A stretch of 33,937 nt of DNA from contig CAZZBK010000057.1 of the NCBI GenBank assembly GCA_964652155.1, forward strand, positions 1 to 33,937, read 5' to 3'. Made by a program: the position numbers and the translations under genes. This document shows, piece by piece, positions 7,171 through 13,955 of this stretch. The DNA is from CAZZBK01 sp964652155 (lineage in GTDB: Bacteria; Planctomycetota; Planctomycetia; Pirellulales; PNKZ01). The notes beneath the pieces were generated by a model that worked only from the letters and a program-made list of their open reading frames with translations, was not told where the DNA came from and searched no databases. Numbering within the stretch: the first letter of the stretch is position 1; every line of letters begins with the position of its first letter.

Positions 7171-9252
7171 ATGTCTTCCACCTCCATTCGTGCTTCGCGT
7201 CGAACCTGGTTGCAGCAGGCCACGTCGACTGTGTTGGCCACTGAGCTGTTGGGTCATGTATCGTCGTCGGCTCTGTGGGCTCAAGAGGCTCCGCTCGTAC
7301 CGCTGAATCGTTTTGGCCGGATGGTGCATGAGCACTTCGTGGCTCAGGTGCGCGCGGCCGAGCAGCGCGGCCTCGTTCGTAAGCAGGCCATTCGCTCGAA
7401 AGCCGACGCCGAAGGTTATGTGACCACGGTGCGGCAGTTGATTCGCGCGTGTTTTGGTCCCGAGCCCGAGCGGACGCCGCTCAACGCTCGAGTGACCGGC
7501 GAGCTTGATCGCGCGACGTATAAAATTGAGAAGGTGATTTTTGAGAGCCGGCCGGGCTTTTACGTCACGGCGAATTTGTATCTGCCCAAGGGGGGCTCAG
7601 GCCGACGACCGGCGGTCGTTGCGTCCTGCGGTCATTCGACGACCGGCAAGGGGGAGCCCGCGTATCAATCGTTTGCCCAAGGCCTGGCGCGGATGGGGTA
7701 CGTCGTGCTGATCTACGACCCCATCGGGCAAGGGGAGCGGCTGCAATATACCGACGCGCAACTCAAACCGCGCCGCGGCGTGGGGGTGGGCGAGCACTTG
7801 CACGCCGGCAACCAGCAATTCCTCGTGGGAGAGTTTTTCGGCGCGTGGCGTGCCTGGGACGGCATTCGCGCGCTCGACTATTTACTCACCCGCAGCGAGG
7901 TGGACCCGCAGCACGTGGGGATCACGGGCAACTCGGGTGGCGGCACGATGACAACTTGGCTATGTGGGCTGGACCGGCGCTGGACGATGGCCGCGCCGGG
8001 CTGTTTCGTGACCACCTTTCGTCGCAACCTGGAGAACGAACTACCGGCCGACACCGAGCAATGCCCGCCCCGGTGCCTGAGCCTGGGACTCGATCACGAC
8101 GACTTTTTGGCGGCGATGGCGCCGCGCCCCGTCATTATTTTGGCCAAGGAGCGTGACTTCTTCGACGTGCGTGGCAGCCAAGAGGCTTACGAGCGGCTGC
8201 GGCATGTGTACTCGGCGCTGGGCGCGGCCGACAACGTGCAATTGCACATCGGACCCACCGGCCACGGTTACACACAAGAGAACCGCGAGGCCATGTACCG
8301 GTTCTTCAACAGCATCACGCGCGTCAGCGATCAGCAGCAGGAACCCGAGTTGAAGCTGGAAGCCGACCAGGACCTGCACTGCACGCCGCAAGGGCAAGTG
8401 GCGGGCATGAACTCGCGGACCGTGCTGAGCTTCACGCAGGAGCGGTCCCGCGCGTTGGCTCAGTCACGCTCGCCGGCCGTGGGCAACGACCTGATCGAGA
8501 AAGTGCGCGCCGTGCTCCGCGTGCCGCAGGTCTCGGGCGCGCCCGACTACCGGATCTTGCGCCCCTTGGGCAAGGCGCGGCAGTATCTCAAGAGCAACGC
8601 CACGGCCTACGCAGTCGAGACCGAGCCGCTCGTGCAGGCGATCGTGAGCCGACTGAGCGACGAGCCGCATTTATCGCGCCCGCCGCGTGGTAACCGCCGC
8701 GCGACCTTGTACATCGCGCATCAAAGCTCCGACGCGGAATTGCGCGGCGAGCCTTTGGTCAAGGAACTGGTCGAGGCCGAGCCGCTCACGCCGTTCTTCG
8801 CCTGCGACGTGCGCGGCATCGGCGAGTCGCGGCCCGACACATGCGGCGGCGGCGAGACGTTCCGCAAGCCCTATGGCAGCGATTACTTCTACGCGGTCCA
8901 TTCGATCATGCTCGACCGCCCCTACCTGGGCCAAAAGGTGTTCGATGTGCTGCGCGTGCTCGATTGGCTCCGCGACCACGGTCACACGCACGTGCATCTG
9001 TGCGGCCTGGGTTGGGGAGCCATCGTGGCCGCGCTCGCGGCGCTGCTCAGCGAGCAGGTCGTGCAAGTGACGCTCAAGCAATCGCTCAGCTCGTACAGCG
9101 CCGTGGCCGAGAGCGACGACTACGATTGGCCCCTGTCGTCGTTCGTGCCGGGTGGCCTCGCGCACTTCGACTTGAGCGACGTTTATGCGGCGCTCAAGGT
9201 CAAGCAACTGCGGCAGATCGACCCCGTCGGGGCGGTCGTGCCGCGCTCGTAA
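7171..9252 (+). CDS. Tat-exported alpha/beta hydrolase, two-domain (acetyl xylan esterase-like)
   Basis: The product has 694 residues. The N-terminus has a twin-arginine signal (SRRTWLQQA) followed by a hydrophobic stretch ending near SALWAQ. The first domain is a dienelactone-hydrolase/acetyl-xylan-esterase type alpha/beta hydrolase: CGHSTTGKG, YDPIGQGERLQ, nucleophile elbow GNSGG with Ser255 and probable catalytic His365 in GPTGHGYTQ. Residues about 450-694 look like a second, degenerate hydrolase fold in which the elbow reads GLGWGA, with Trp615 where Ser is expected. Likely role: periplasmic esterase acting on acylated sugars; substrate not shown. ATG 7171 is preferred over upstream in-frame starts because it opens directly into the Tat signal and lies 31 bases after the previous stop. 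Confidence 0.88.
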   Translation: MSSTSIRASRRTWLQQATSTVLATELLGHVSSSALWAQEAPLVPLNRFGRMVHEHFVAQVRAAEQRGLVRKQAIRSKADAEGYVTTVRQLIRACFGPEPERTPLNARVTGELDRATYKIEKVIFESRPGFYVTANLYLPKGGSGRRPAVVASCGHSTTGKGEPAYQSFAQGLARMGYVVLIYDPIGQGERLQYTDAQLKPRRGVGVGEHLHAGNQQFLVGEFFGAWRAWDGIRALDYLLTRSEVDPQHVGITGNSGGGTMTTWLCGLDRRWTMAAPGCFVTTFRRNLENELPADTEQCPPRCLSLGLDHDDFLAAMAPRPVIILAKERDFFDVRGSQEAYERLRHVYSALGAADNVQLHIGPTGHGYTQENREAMYRFFNSITRVSDQQQEPELKLEADQDLHCTPQGQVAGMNSRTVLSFTQERSRALAQSRSPAVGNDLIEKVRAVLRVPQVSGAPDYRILRPLGKARQYLKSNATAYAVETEPLVQAIVSRLSDEPHLSRPPRGNRRATLYIAHQSSDAELRGEPLVKELVEAEPLTPFFACDVRGIGESRPDTCGGGETFRKPYGSDYFYAVHSIMLDRPYLGQKVFDVLRVLDWLRDHGHTHVHLCGLGWGAIVAALAALLSEQVVQVTLKQSLSSYSAVAESDDYDWPLSSFVPGGLAHFDLSDVYAALKVKQLRQIDPVGAVVPRS

Positions 9253-9263
9253 CAGGTGACAAC

Positions 9264-10370
9264 ATGCATCCATCGCAACGGTCTTTTTCTCGGCGCGGGT
9301 TCGTCGAACAGCTCGCGGCCCTAGGCCTGGGCGGGGTGATGGGAGAGCGAACGCTCCGCGCGGCGGAACCGCCCGTTGCTCCGACGGCCGACGAGTGGAT
9401 TTTGCAACAACTCGATCAGCCGCAGCGTTTGCGGTTCGCGGGCAACACGGCGGCCGAGGCCCGCGCGTGGCAGCAAGAATTCTCGCTCGTGCTGCGCAAG
9501 GCGCTGGGCGATTTTCGCCCGCCGGCCGTGTGGCGCGAAACGCTCGAACAGCGCGTTGAACTCGACGATCATGTACGCGAAGAATGGATCCTCACGGCCG
9601 ACGGCCTCGCGCCGCTCCCGGCCGCGGTGCTGATCCCCAAGCAAACGGCGAGCGGCAAGCGGGCCGGCGTGTTGGCCTTGCACGGCCACGGCCCCCGCGG
9701 CTACCTGGCCATCGCCGACGGCGAGAGCGGCCGACACTTGGTCGCGCAAGGCTATGTCGTCGCCGTCCCCTGCTTCATGCCGTTTGGTCGACGACTTGGC
9801 CCGAAAGAATCCTGGGGCAAGAGCGACCCGTGCGGAATCACGTACCTGCGGCTGCAATTGCTTGGTCGGCTGTTGATAGCCGAGAATTTGCGCGACGCAC
9901 TCTGGACACTCGAGTGGCTTGCGCGGCGCGGCGATGTCGACCCGAAACGGCTTGGCTGCGTGGGGCTCTCGTATGGCGGCCGGATGGCGATGCTCGCCGC
10001 CGCCGTCGAGGAGCGGATCCGCGTGGTGAACGTCTCCGGAGCGCTCAACGTGATGCAGGAGCGGATTCGCGGACATTATAGTTGCGGCGCGCAGGTGATC
10101 CCCGGCTTGCTGCAATACGGCGACACGCCCGAGATCGGCGCGCTCATCGCTCCGCGACGGGCTGTGTGGTCGGCGGGGGTCAAGGACACGCTGCTGCCGT
10201 CTCCCTGGCGCGAAGACGCCTACGCGCGGATCGAGCGCGTGTATCAGGCGCTCGGTGCCCCTCAGCAATTGCAGCTCGACCGACACGAGGGGGGGCACGA
10301 ATGGAGTTGGCCGCTGGTCGACGTGGCGCTGCGTGATGTGTTGGCGATGGATCGTCAGCAAACCCCATGA
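9264..10370 (+). CDS. Tat-exported alpha/beta hydrolase (dienelactone hydrolase-like)
   Basis: The product has 368 residues and begins 11 bases after the preceding hydrolase, with AGGTGA just before ATG 9264, so the two genes are probably co-transcribed. The leader contains SRRGFVEQL followed by a Gly/Leu-rich hydrophobic segment and AERTLRAAEP-like cleavage region, a Tat signal. The fold is an alpha/beta hydrolase: LALHGHGPRG, nucleophile elbow GLSYGG with Ser236, Asp region AGVKDTLLP and probable catalytic His in HEGGHEW. It is a paralogue-like neighbour of the previous gene but single-domain. An exported esterase or peptidase-like hydrolase is likely; the substrate is unknown. Confidence 0.88.
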   Translation: MHPSQRSFSRRGFVEQLAALGLGGVMGERTLRAAEPPVAPTADEWILQQLDQPQRLRFAGNTAAEARAWQQEFSLVLRKALGDFRPPAVWRETLEQRVELDDHVREEWILTADGLAPLPAAVLIPKQTASGKRAGVLALHGHGPRGYLAIADGESGRHLVAQGYVVAVPCFMPFGRRLGPKESWGKSDPCGITYLRLQLLGRLLIAENLRDALWTLEWLARRGDVDPKRLGCVGLSYGGRMAMLAAAVEERIRVVNVSGALNVMQERIRGHYSCGAQVIPGLLQYGDTPEIGALIAPRRAVWSAGVKDTLLPSPWREDAYARIERVYQALGAPQQLQLDRHEGGHEWSWPLVDVALRDVLAMDRQQTP

Positions 10371-10411
10371 ACGCTTGGCGCGCCACGCTGCCGACGTAAA
10401 CAACCTGGGTA

Positions 10412-10487
10412 GCGGGGCGCTGCGGAGTCGAGAGCATCGCAAGAGGGCATCTCCCTCTTCGAGCATCCTCGCAGCGCTTCGCCCCGC
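10412..10487. terminator. long imperfect hairpin between convergent genes (REP-like)
   Basis: GCGGGGCG (10412-10419) pairs with CGCCCCGC (10480-10487). CTGCG/CGCAG extends the stem with a bulge, and the tip is a perfect AAGAGGG (10441-10447) / CCCTCTT (10453-10459) hairpin. GTAG precedes the left foot. It lies in the 238-base space between the convergent hydrolase and superoxide dismutase genes and could stop transcription from both sides. No T-tract follows, so it may instead be a REP-type element. The remaining bases to 10608 hold only weak short palindromes. Confidence 0.55.
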
Positions 10488-10608
10488 CGCCAAGTTGTTA
10501 GATGCGATGATTGATCCTCAGATCATGAACTTCGTAGGCCGAGCAACGCGAGGCCAGAATTTACGGACTCCTGTTTGTCGTCCTGTTAACTTAATGACCT
10601 GAACCTCA

Positions 10609-11220
10609 TTAGCCTTTGGCGGTCTGGTAGCGCTTGGCGACCTCGCCCCAATTCACAATGTTGAAGAAGGCGGCAATGTAGTCGGCGCGACGGTTCTGAT
10701 AGTTCAGATAGTAGGCGTGCTCCCAGACGTCGAGGCCCAGCAGCGGCGTGTGCCCCTGCATCAGCGGGCTGTCTTGGTTGGGAGAGCTTTCGATGGCCAA
10801 CTTGCCGTTCTTGTCGAGGGCGATCCAGGCCCAACCGCTGCCGAAGCGACCCAGCGCCGCCTTGGTAAAATCTTCCTTGAACTTGGCAAACCCGCCCAAG
10901 TCGCCCGTCATGGCCGACGCCAAGGCCCCGCTCGGCTCGCCACCCGCGCCCGGGCCGAGGATGGTCCAGAACAGCGAGTGGTTGGCATGACCGCCGCCGT
11001 TGTTACGCACCACCGTGCGGATATTCTCGGGCACGATATCAATTTTGGCGATGAGCGACTCGACCGTCTGATTGCCCAGGTCGGTCCCTTGAATGGCGTT
11101 GTTCAGATTGGTGATGTACGTCTGATGGTGCTTCGTGTGGTGAATTTCCATCGTGCGGGCATCAATGTGCGGCTCGAGCGCGTTGTAAGCGTAGGGTAGC
11201 GGCGGCAGGGTATAGGCCAT
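10609..11220 (-). CDS. sodA: superoxide dismutase, Mn type
   Basis: The 203-residue product matches Fe/Mn superoxide dismutase over its full length and converts superoxide to oxygen and hydrogen peroxide. Metal ligands are visible: His27 in MEIHHTKHHQTYI, His in GGHANHSLFW, and Asp and His in LDVWEHAYYLNY. The GGHANH context and the NQDSPLM segment (active-site Gln) favour the manganese type. The start MAYTLPPLPYAY matches the family N-terminus. GGGAG lies about eight bases upstream. No signal peptide is present, so it is cytoplasmic. An upstream in-frame ATG at 11275-11277 would add 19 atypical residues and is rejected. Confidence 0.96.
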   Translation of the reverse strand: MAYTLPPLPYAYNALEPHIDARTMEIHHTKHHQTYITNLNNAIQGTDLGNQTVESLIAKIDIVPENIRTVVRNNGGGHANHSLFWTILGPGAGGEPSGALASAMTGDLGGFAKFKEDFTKAALGRFGSGWAWIALDKNGKLAIESSPNQDSPLMQGHTPLLGLDVWEHAYYLNYQNRRADYIAAFFNIVNWGEVAKRYQTAKG

Positions 11221-11226
11221 GGCGTA

Positions 11227-11240
11227 ATCTCCCAGGAGAT
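11227..11240 (-). promoter_or_regulatory. 14-base palindrome over the sodA ribosome binding site
   Basis: ATCTCC-CA-GGAGAT is a perfect palindrome in the sodA leader and contains its GGGAG ribosome binding site. It could hide the site in a hairpin or be an operator. This is inference from position only. Confidence 0.35.
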
Positions 11241-11342
11241 AAGTTGAGTTCGACGTAGATGGACCGATGGGCAACATACACCAGCGGCGCGCCCGTTGGC
11301 AATCTCCCCAGGGGCGCTTGCCGAGCCGTTCCCGTGTGTTTT

Positions 11343-11386
11343 AGCCCCTGGTCGATCGCCGCGCAGCAGCGCACGCCGGGGGGTCT
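11343..11386. repeat. REP-like palindromic repeat, copy 1
   Basis: This 44-base element starts TAGCCCC and ends GGGGGGTCT around a GCGCAGCAGCGC core. It matches the copy at 12007-12049 with one single-base indel and a few substitutions. The outer arms and core can fold into a stem. It has the TAGCC head shared with the other hairpin families of this window. The two copies bracket the small membrane-protein gene at 11626-11850. Confidence 0.8.
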
Positions 11387-11450
11387 GCGGCCTCGAACAA
11401 CAGGGAGGCCTCGTGTTGTCCAGTGCATCAGAACGCCCAAGAGCGAACGG

Positions 11451-11540
11451 GCCACAAAGAACACAAAGCGACGCAAAAAGGTACCGAACAGCGATCGCGG
11501 ACGGTTTCTCTGTTTGGTGTCACTTTGTGATCTTTGTGGC
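11451..11540. repeat. CCACAAAG-type imperfect inverted repeat (MITE-like)
   Basis: GCCACAAAGAACACAAAG (11451-11468) faces its complement at 11523-11540, with one mismatch over 18 bases. The similarity continues inward (AAAGCGACGC against AAAGTGACAC read on the other strand). About 55 bases separate the core arms and contain no gene. Similar CCACAAAG inverted repeats occur in many environmental bacterial genomes. It may be a non-autonomous element or the remnant of an excised cassette. Confidence 0.7.
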
Positions 11541-11625
11541 AACGATATCGGTCTTCTCGCTGCTCGGTCTGGGGCATTGAGCGGCAGCCGCCTGGCCCAT
11601 GCTTGACGAACGTGTCTTGGCCCGC

Positions 11626-11850
11626 TTATCGAGCCAGCAGCGAATACACCACGATCGCGAGCAGCATCGCCATCCCAGAACCCATGCAGGCGACGAACAC
11701 GGCCAGCACCTGGTGGCGGGCTGCGCGGTCCTCGTTGATCAGCCGATGCCGTTCGGCACGATCAAAATGGCTGAGCCATTCGTGACCGCGATGATGATGG
11801 TCTTCGCTGACGAATGTGTGCGGACCCAAGTGCGACATTTTTGCGAACAT
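11626..11850 (-). CDS. small His-rich single-span membrane protein
   Basis: I do not recognise this 74-residue protein. Its start is well supported: AAGGAG lies six bases before ATG on the minus strand (ATG at 11848-11850). Residues 1-47 are polar and contain nine histidines (7, 11, 18-20, 23, 28, 35, 46), including EDHHHRGHEW. Residues 48-72 form one hydrophobic helix with a C-terminal LLAR, so the N-terminus probably faces one side of the membrane as a small His-rich domain. Metal binding is possible but not shown. It stands alone on the minus strand between two copies of a REP-like repeat. An upstream extension in frame to 12066 lacks a ribosome binding site and crosses the repeat. Confidence 0.7.
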   Translation of the reverse strand: MFAKMSHLGPHTFVSEDHHHRGHEWLSHFDRAERHRLINEDRAARHQVLAVFVACMGSGMAMLLAIVVYSLLAR

Positions 11851-12006
11851 GGCCCACTCCTTATGAAGGCTCCGCGCTCCAGCGGCGAATCGGTCGATAG
11901 CGTGCGTCGCCGCGACCGTCGCCTCTTGCGTTGCAAAGCCACTGTAATGATAGCGCAGCGAGTCAAGCCCCAGGTGGTCGAACCAATCGACCGCGCACGC
12001 CCTTTT

Positions 12007-12049
12007 AGCCCCCGGCGATCGCTGCGCAGCAGCGCACGCCGGGGGCTCT
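12007..12049. repeat. REP-like palindromic repeat, copy 2
   Basis: AGCCCCCGGCG and CGCCGGGGGCT are complementary outer arms around GCTGCGCAGC, itself a perfect palindrome. It is the second copy of the element at 11343-11386, in the same orientation, and carries the same TAGCC head. The remaining sequence from 12050 to 12210 holds no gene that I can support. Confidence 0.82.
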
Positions 12050-12210
12050 GCCGTATCGCGGCGCAATTAAAGTCCGCAACCGTCACCCAACCGCGCCGCT
12101 CCCCCCGGCGTACGGCCCTACGGTCCTATCGCCAGGGGCTCATGTCACGACCTCGCCCACCGCCCCCTCGCTTGACGGAGTCCGACTGCGAGCCCTACGA
12201 TTGTCGGACT

Positions 12211-13512
12211 ATGCAAAAAACCAAAGTCGCCATCGTGGGACTCGGGACCGTCGGCTCCGGGGTCGCTAAACTGCTGCTCGATCATGGAGACCGCACCGCA
12301 CGCCACGCCGGCCGGGTCCTGTGGCTCGAAGAGGTCGTCGTGCGCGACCTCGACAAGCCCCGCGACTGCAAGTTGCCCGCCACGGTCAACGTCTCGACCG
12401 ACCTTGAGCGCGTGCTCAAGAACCCCGAGATTAAGGCGGTCGTGCATCTGGTCGGCGGACTCGAAGGGGCCCGCTCGATCATGCTGCAACTGCTCGAGGC
12501 GGGCAAGGACGTGGTGACGGCCAACAAAGCGGTGCTCGCCGAACATGGCCCGGAACTGTTCAACAAGGCCCGCGAGTTGGGTCGCTCGATCGCCTTCGAT
12601 GCCAGCGTCGGCGGCGGTATTCCGATCATCACCAACCTCGGCCAGTGCTTGGCTGGCAATCAGACCGAGTCGATCACGGCCATCCTCAATGGCACGAGCA
12701 ACTTTATCCTCACGCAGATGGAAGAGTTGGGGGCCAGCTACGCCGACGCGGTCAGCGAGGCGCAGCGGCTTGGGTTCGCCGAGGCCGACCCCACGCTCGA
12801 TGTCGACGGCTCCGACGCGGCCCAAAAGCTCGCGCTGCTCACACACCTGGCCTTTGGCACGCGCGTGTACTGGAAAGACATCCCGCGCCGCGGCATCGAC
12901 ACGCTCGAAATCGTCGACCTGCGGTTCGCCCGCGAGTTGGGCTACCGCATCAAGTTGCTGGCGGTCGCGCGGCTCGACGGCTCGACGCTCGAAATTCACG
13001 TCTCTCCCACGCTGGTCAAAATCGGCACGCCGCTCGCCGAAGTTCGCGGGGCTTTTAACGCCATTCGGGTCGTGGGCGACGCCGTGGGGCCGCTGCTACT
13101 GCATGGCTTGGGAGCCGGTCAGATGCCCACCGCCTCGGCGGTCGTGGCCGATCTGATCGACACGGTCGTCGGCCGGACCGCGATCACGTTCAGCAATCTG
13201 GCGCTGTGGACCAATCAAGTTCACGGGCCAGCGGCTCAAGACCACTCGCAAGTGCGCGGCCGGTATTACATTCGCCTGCACGTCGAGGACCGCCCGGGCG
13301 TGATGGCCGAGGTGACCGGCGTGTTGGGGCGTCACGGCATCTCGATTGCCTCGATCATTCAGCACGAGCCCACCAGCGCGAGCGAAAGCATCGTCCCACT
13401 CATCATTCTGACGCATCAGACCAACGAGGGCGCGACCCGCAACGCCCTCGACGAGTTGTCTCGGCTCAAAGTCGTCCGCCCCGGCGCGGTGCGCATGAGC
13501 ATTCGCGACTAA
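12211..13512 (+). CDS. hom: homoserine dehydrogenase
   Basis: The 433-residue product catalyses NAD(P)H-dependent reduction of aspartate semialdehyde to homoserine, in threonine and methionine synthesis. Residues 1-130 form the Rossmann domain (VAIVGLGTVGSGVAK). The catalytic domain has ANKAVLAEHG, ASVGGGIPI, LNGTSNFIL and EADPTLDVDGSDAAQKL with the conserved lysine. The substrate-domain end reads GDAVGPLLLHGLGAGQMPTASAV. Residues about 350-433 are an ACT domain (HVEDRPGVMAEVTGVLGRHGI) implying feedback control by an amino acid, usually threonine. ATG 12211 is chosen because the Rossmann strand begins at once; no clear Shine-Dalgarno is seen. The next metabolic gene is an apgM-like gene often proposed to act as homoserine kinase. 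Confidence 0.96.
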   Translation: MQKTKVAIVGLGTVGSGVAKLLLDHGDRTARHAGRVLWLEEVVVRDLDKPRDCKLPATVNVSTDLERVLKNPEIKAVVHLVGGLEGARSIMLQLLEAGKDVVTANKAVLAEHGPELFNKARELGRSIAFDASVGGGIPIITNLGQCLAGNQTESITAILNGTSNFILTQMEELGASYADAVSEAQRLGFAEADPTLDVDGSDAAQKLALLTHLAFGTRVYWKDIPRRGIDTLEIVDLRFARELGYRIKLLAVARLDGSTLEIHVSPTLVKIGTPLAEVRGAFNAIRVVGDAVGPLLLHGLGAGQMPTASAVVADLIDTVVGRTAITFSNLALWTNQVHGPAAQDHSQVRGRYYIRLHVEDRPGVMAEVTGVLGRHGISIASIIQHEPTSASESIVPLIILTHQTNEGATRNALDELSRLKVVRPGAVRMSIRD

Positions 13513-13519
13513 AGGGCAA

Positions 13520-13915
13520 ATGATGAATGATGAATGCGAAATGATGAATGGGGAACCGACCGCGAAGCGTGATATCGTCGAGCGGACCAAGGCCTTTGCC
13601 CTGCGCGTGATCCGGTTGTACGCAGCGCTGCCGAAGAATACGCTGGCTCAGACGTTGGGTAAGCAACTATTGCGCAGCGGCACGAGTGTCGGGGCGCAAT
13701 GTCGCGAAGGCCGACGGGCTCGCTCGAACGCCGAATTCATCACCAAACTCGAAATCGCCCTGCAAGAACTCGACGAAACCGGTTATTGGCTCGAATTGCT
13801 CGTCGAGGCCAACGTCCTGCCCGAGCGCCGGCTCAAGCTTTTGCAACAAGAAGCCAACGAACTCATCGCCATCCTGGTCACCTCGGTCCGCCGTGTCAAA
13901 ACACGTCGCAGCTAA
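13520..13915 (+). CDS. four-helix-bundle protein (IVP / S23-like, Avd-related fold)
   Basis: The 131-residue protein matches the four-helix-bundle family (TIGR02436), known from 23S rRNA intervening sequences and related to the Avd accessory protein of diversity-generating retroelements. Diagnostic parts are AFALRVIRLYAALPK, QLLRSGTSVGAQCREG, ITKLEIALQELDETGYWLELL and LLQQEANELIAILVTSVRR. No rRNA is nearby: the gene lies between hom and the apgM-like gene, only seven bases after hom. The first residues (MMNDECEMMN) are a translation of the left inverted repeat, so the true start could be any of four in-frame ATGs at 13520, 13523, 13541 or 13544. Its function is unknown; a cassette carried by flanking repeats is suggested. 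Confidence 0.88.
   Translation: MMNDECEMMNGEPTAKRDIVERTKAFALRVIRLYAALPKNTLAQTLGKQLLRSGTSVGAQCREGRRARSNAEFITKLEIALQELDETGYWLELLVEANVLPERRLKLLQQEANELIAILVTSVRRVKTRRS
13527..13550 (+). repeat. left inverted repeat of four-helix-bundle cassette
   Basis: These 24 bases match the reverse complement of 13930-13953 at 22 positions; the two differences are both A/G. The core is ATGATGAATGCG. An extra ATGATGA unit precedes it on the left side. The repeat overlaps the start of the four-helix-bundle gene. Confidence 0.88.
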
Positions 13916-13929
13916 AGCGTTTCATTCAT

Positions 13930-13953
13930 CACTCATCATTCCGCATTCATCAT
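13930..13953 (-). repeat. right inverted repeat of four-helix-bundle cassette
   Basis: This is the partner of 13527-13550. It ends two bases before ATG 13956 of the apgM-like gene, so it occupies the place where that gene's ribosome binding site would be; no AGGAG-like sequence is visible. This fits a late insertion into an existing hom-apgM operon. Confidence 0.88.
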
Positions 13954-13955
13954 TT

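Noticed and set aside
12007..12160. Upstream extension of hom through 11599-12210
   Set aside because: The extended frame crosses the REP-like repeat and encodes low-complexity sequence; the Rossmann domain begins at ATG 12211.
13520..13915. Four-helix-bundle gene as a sign of a 23S rRNA intervening sequence
   Set aside because: No rRNA sequence surrounds it; both neighbours are protein genes.
13520..13915. Diversity-generating retroelement, because the four-helix bundle resembles Avd
   Set aside because: No reverse transcriptase, template repeat or variable repeat was seen anywhere in the window.
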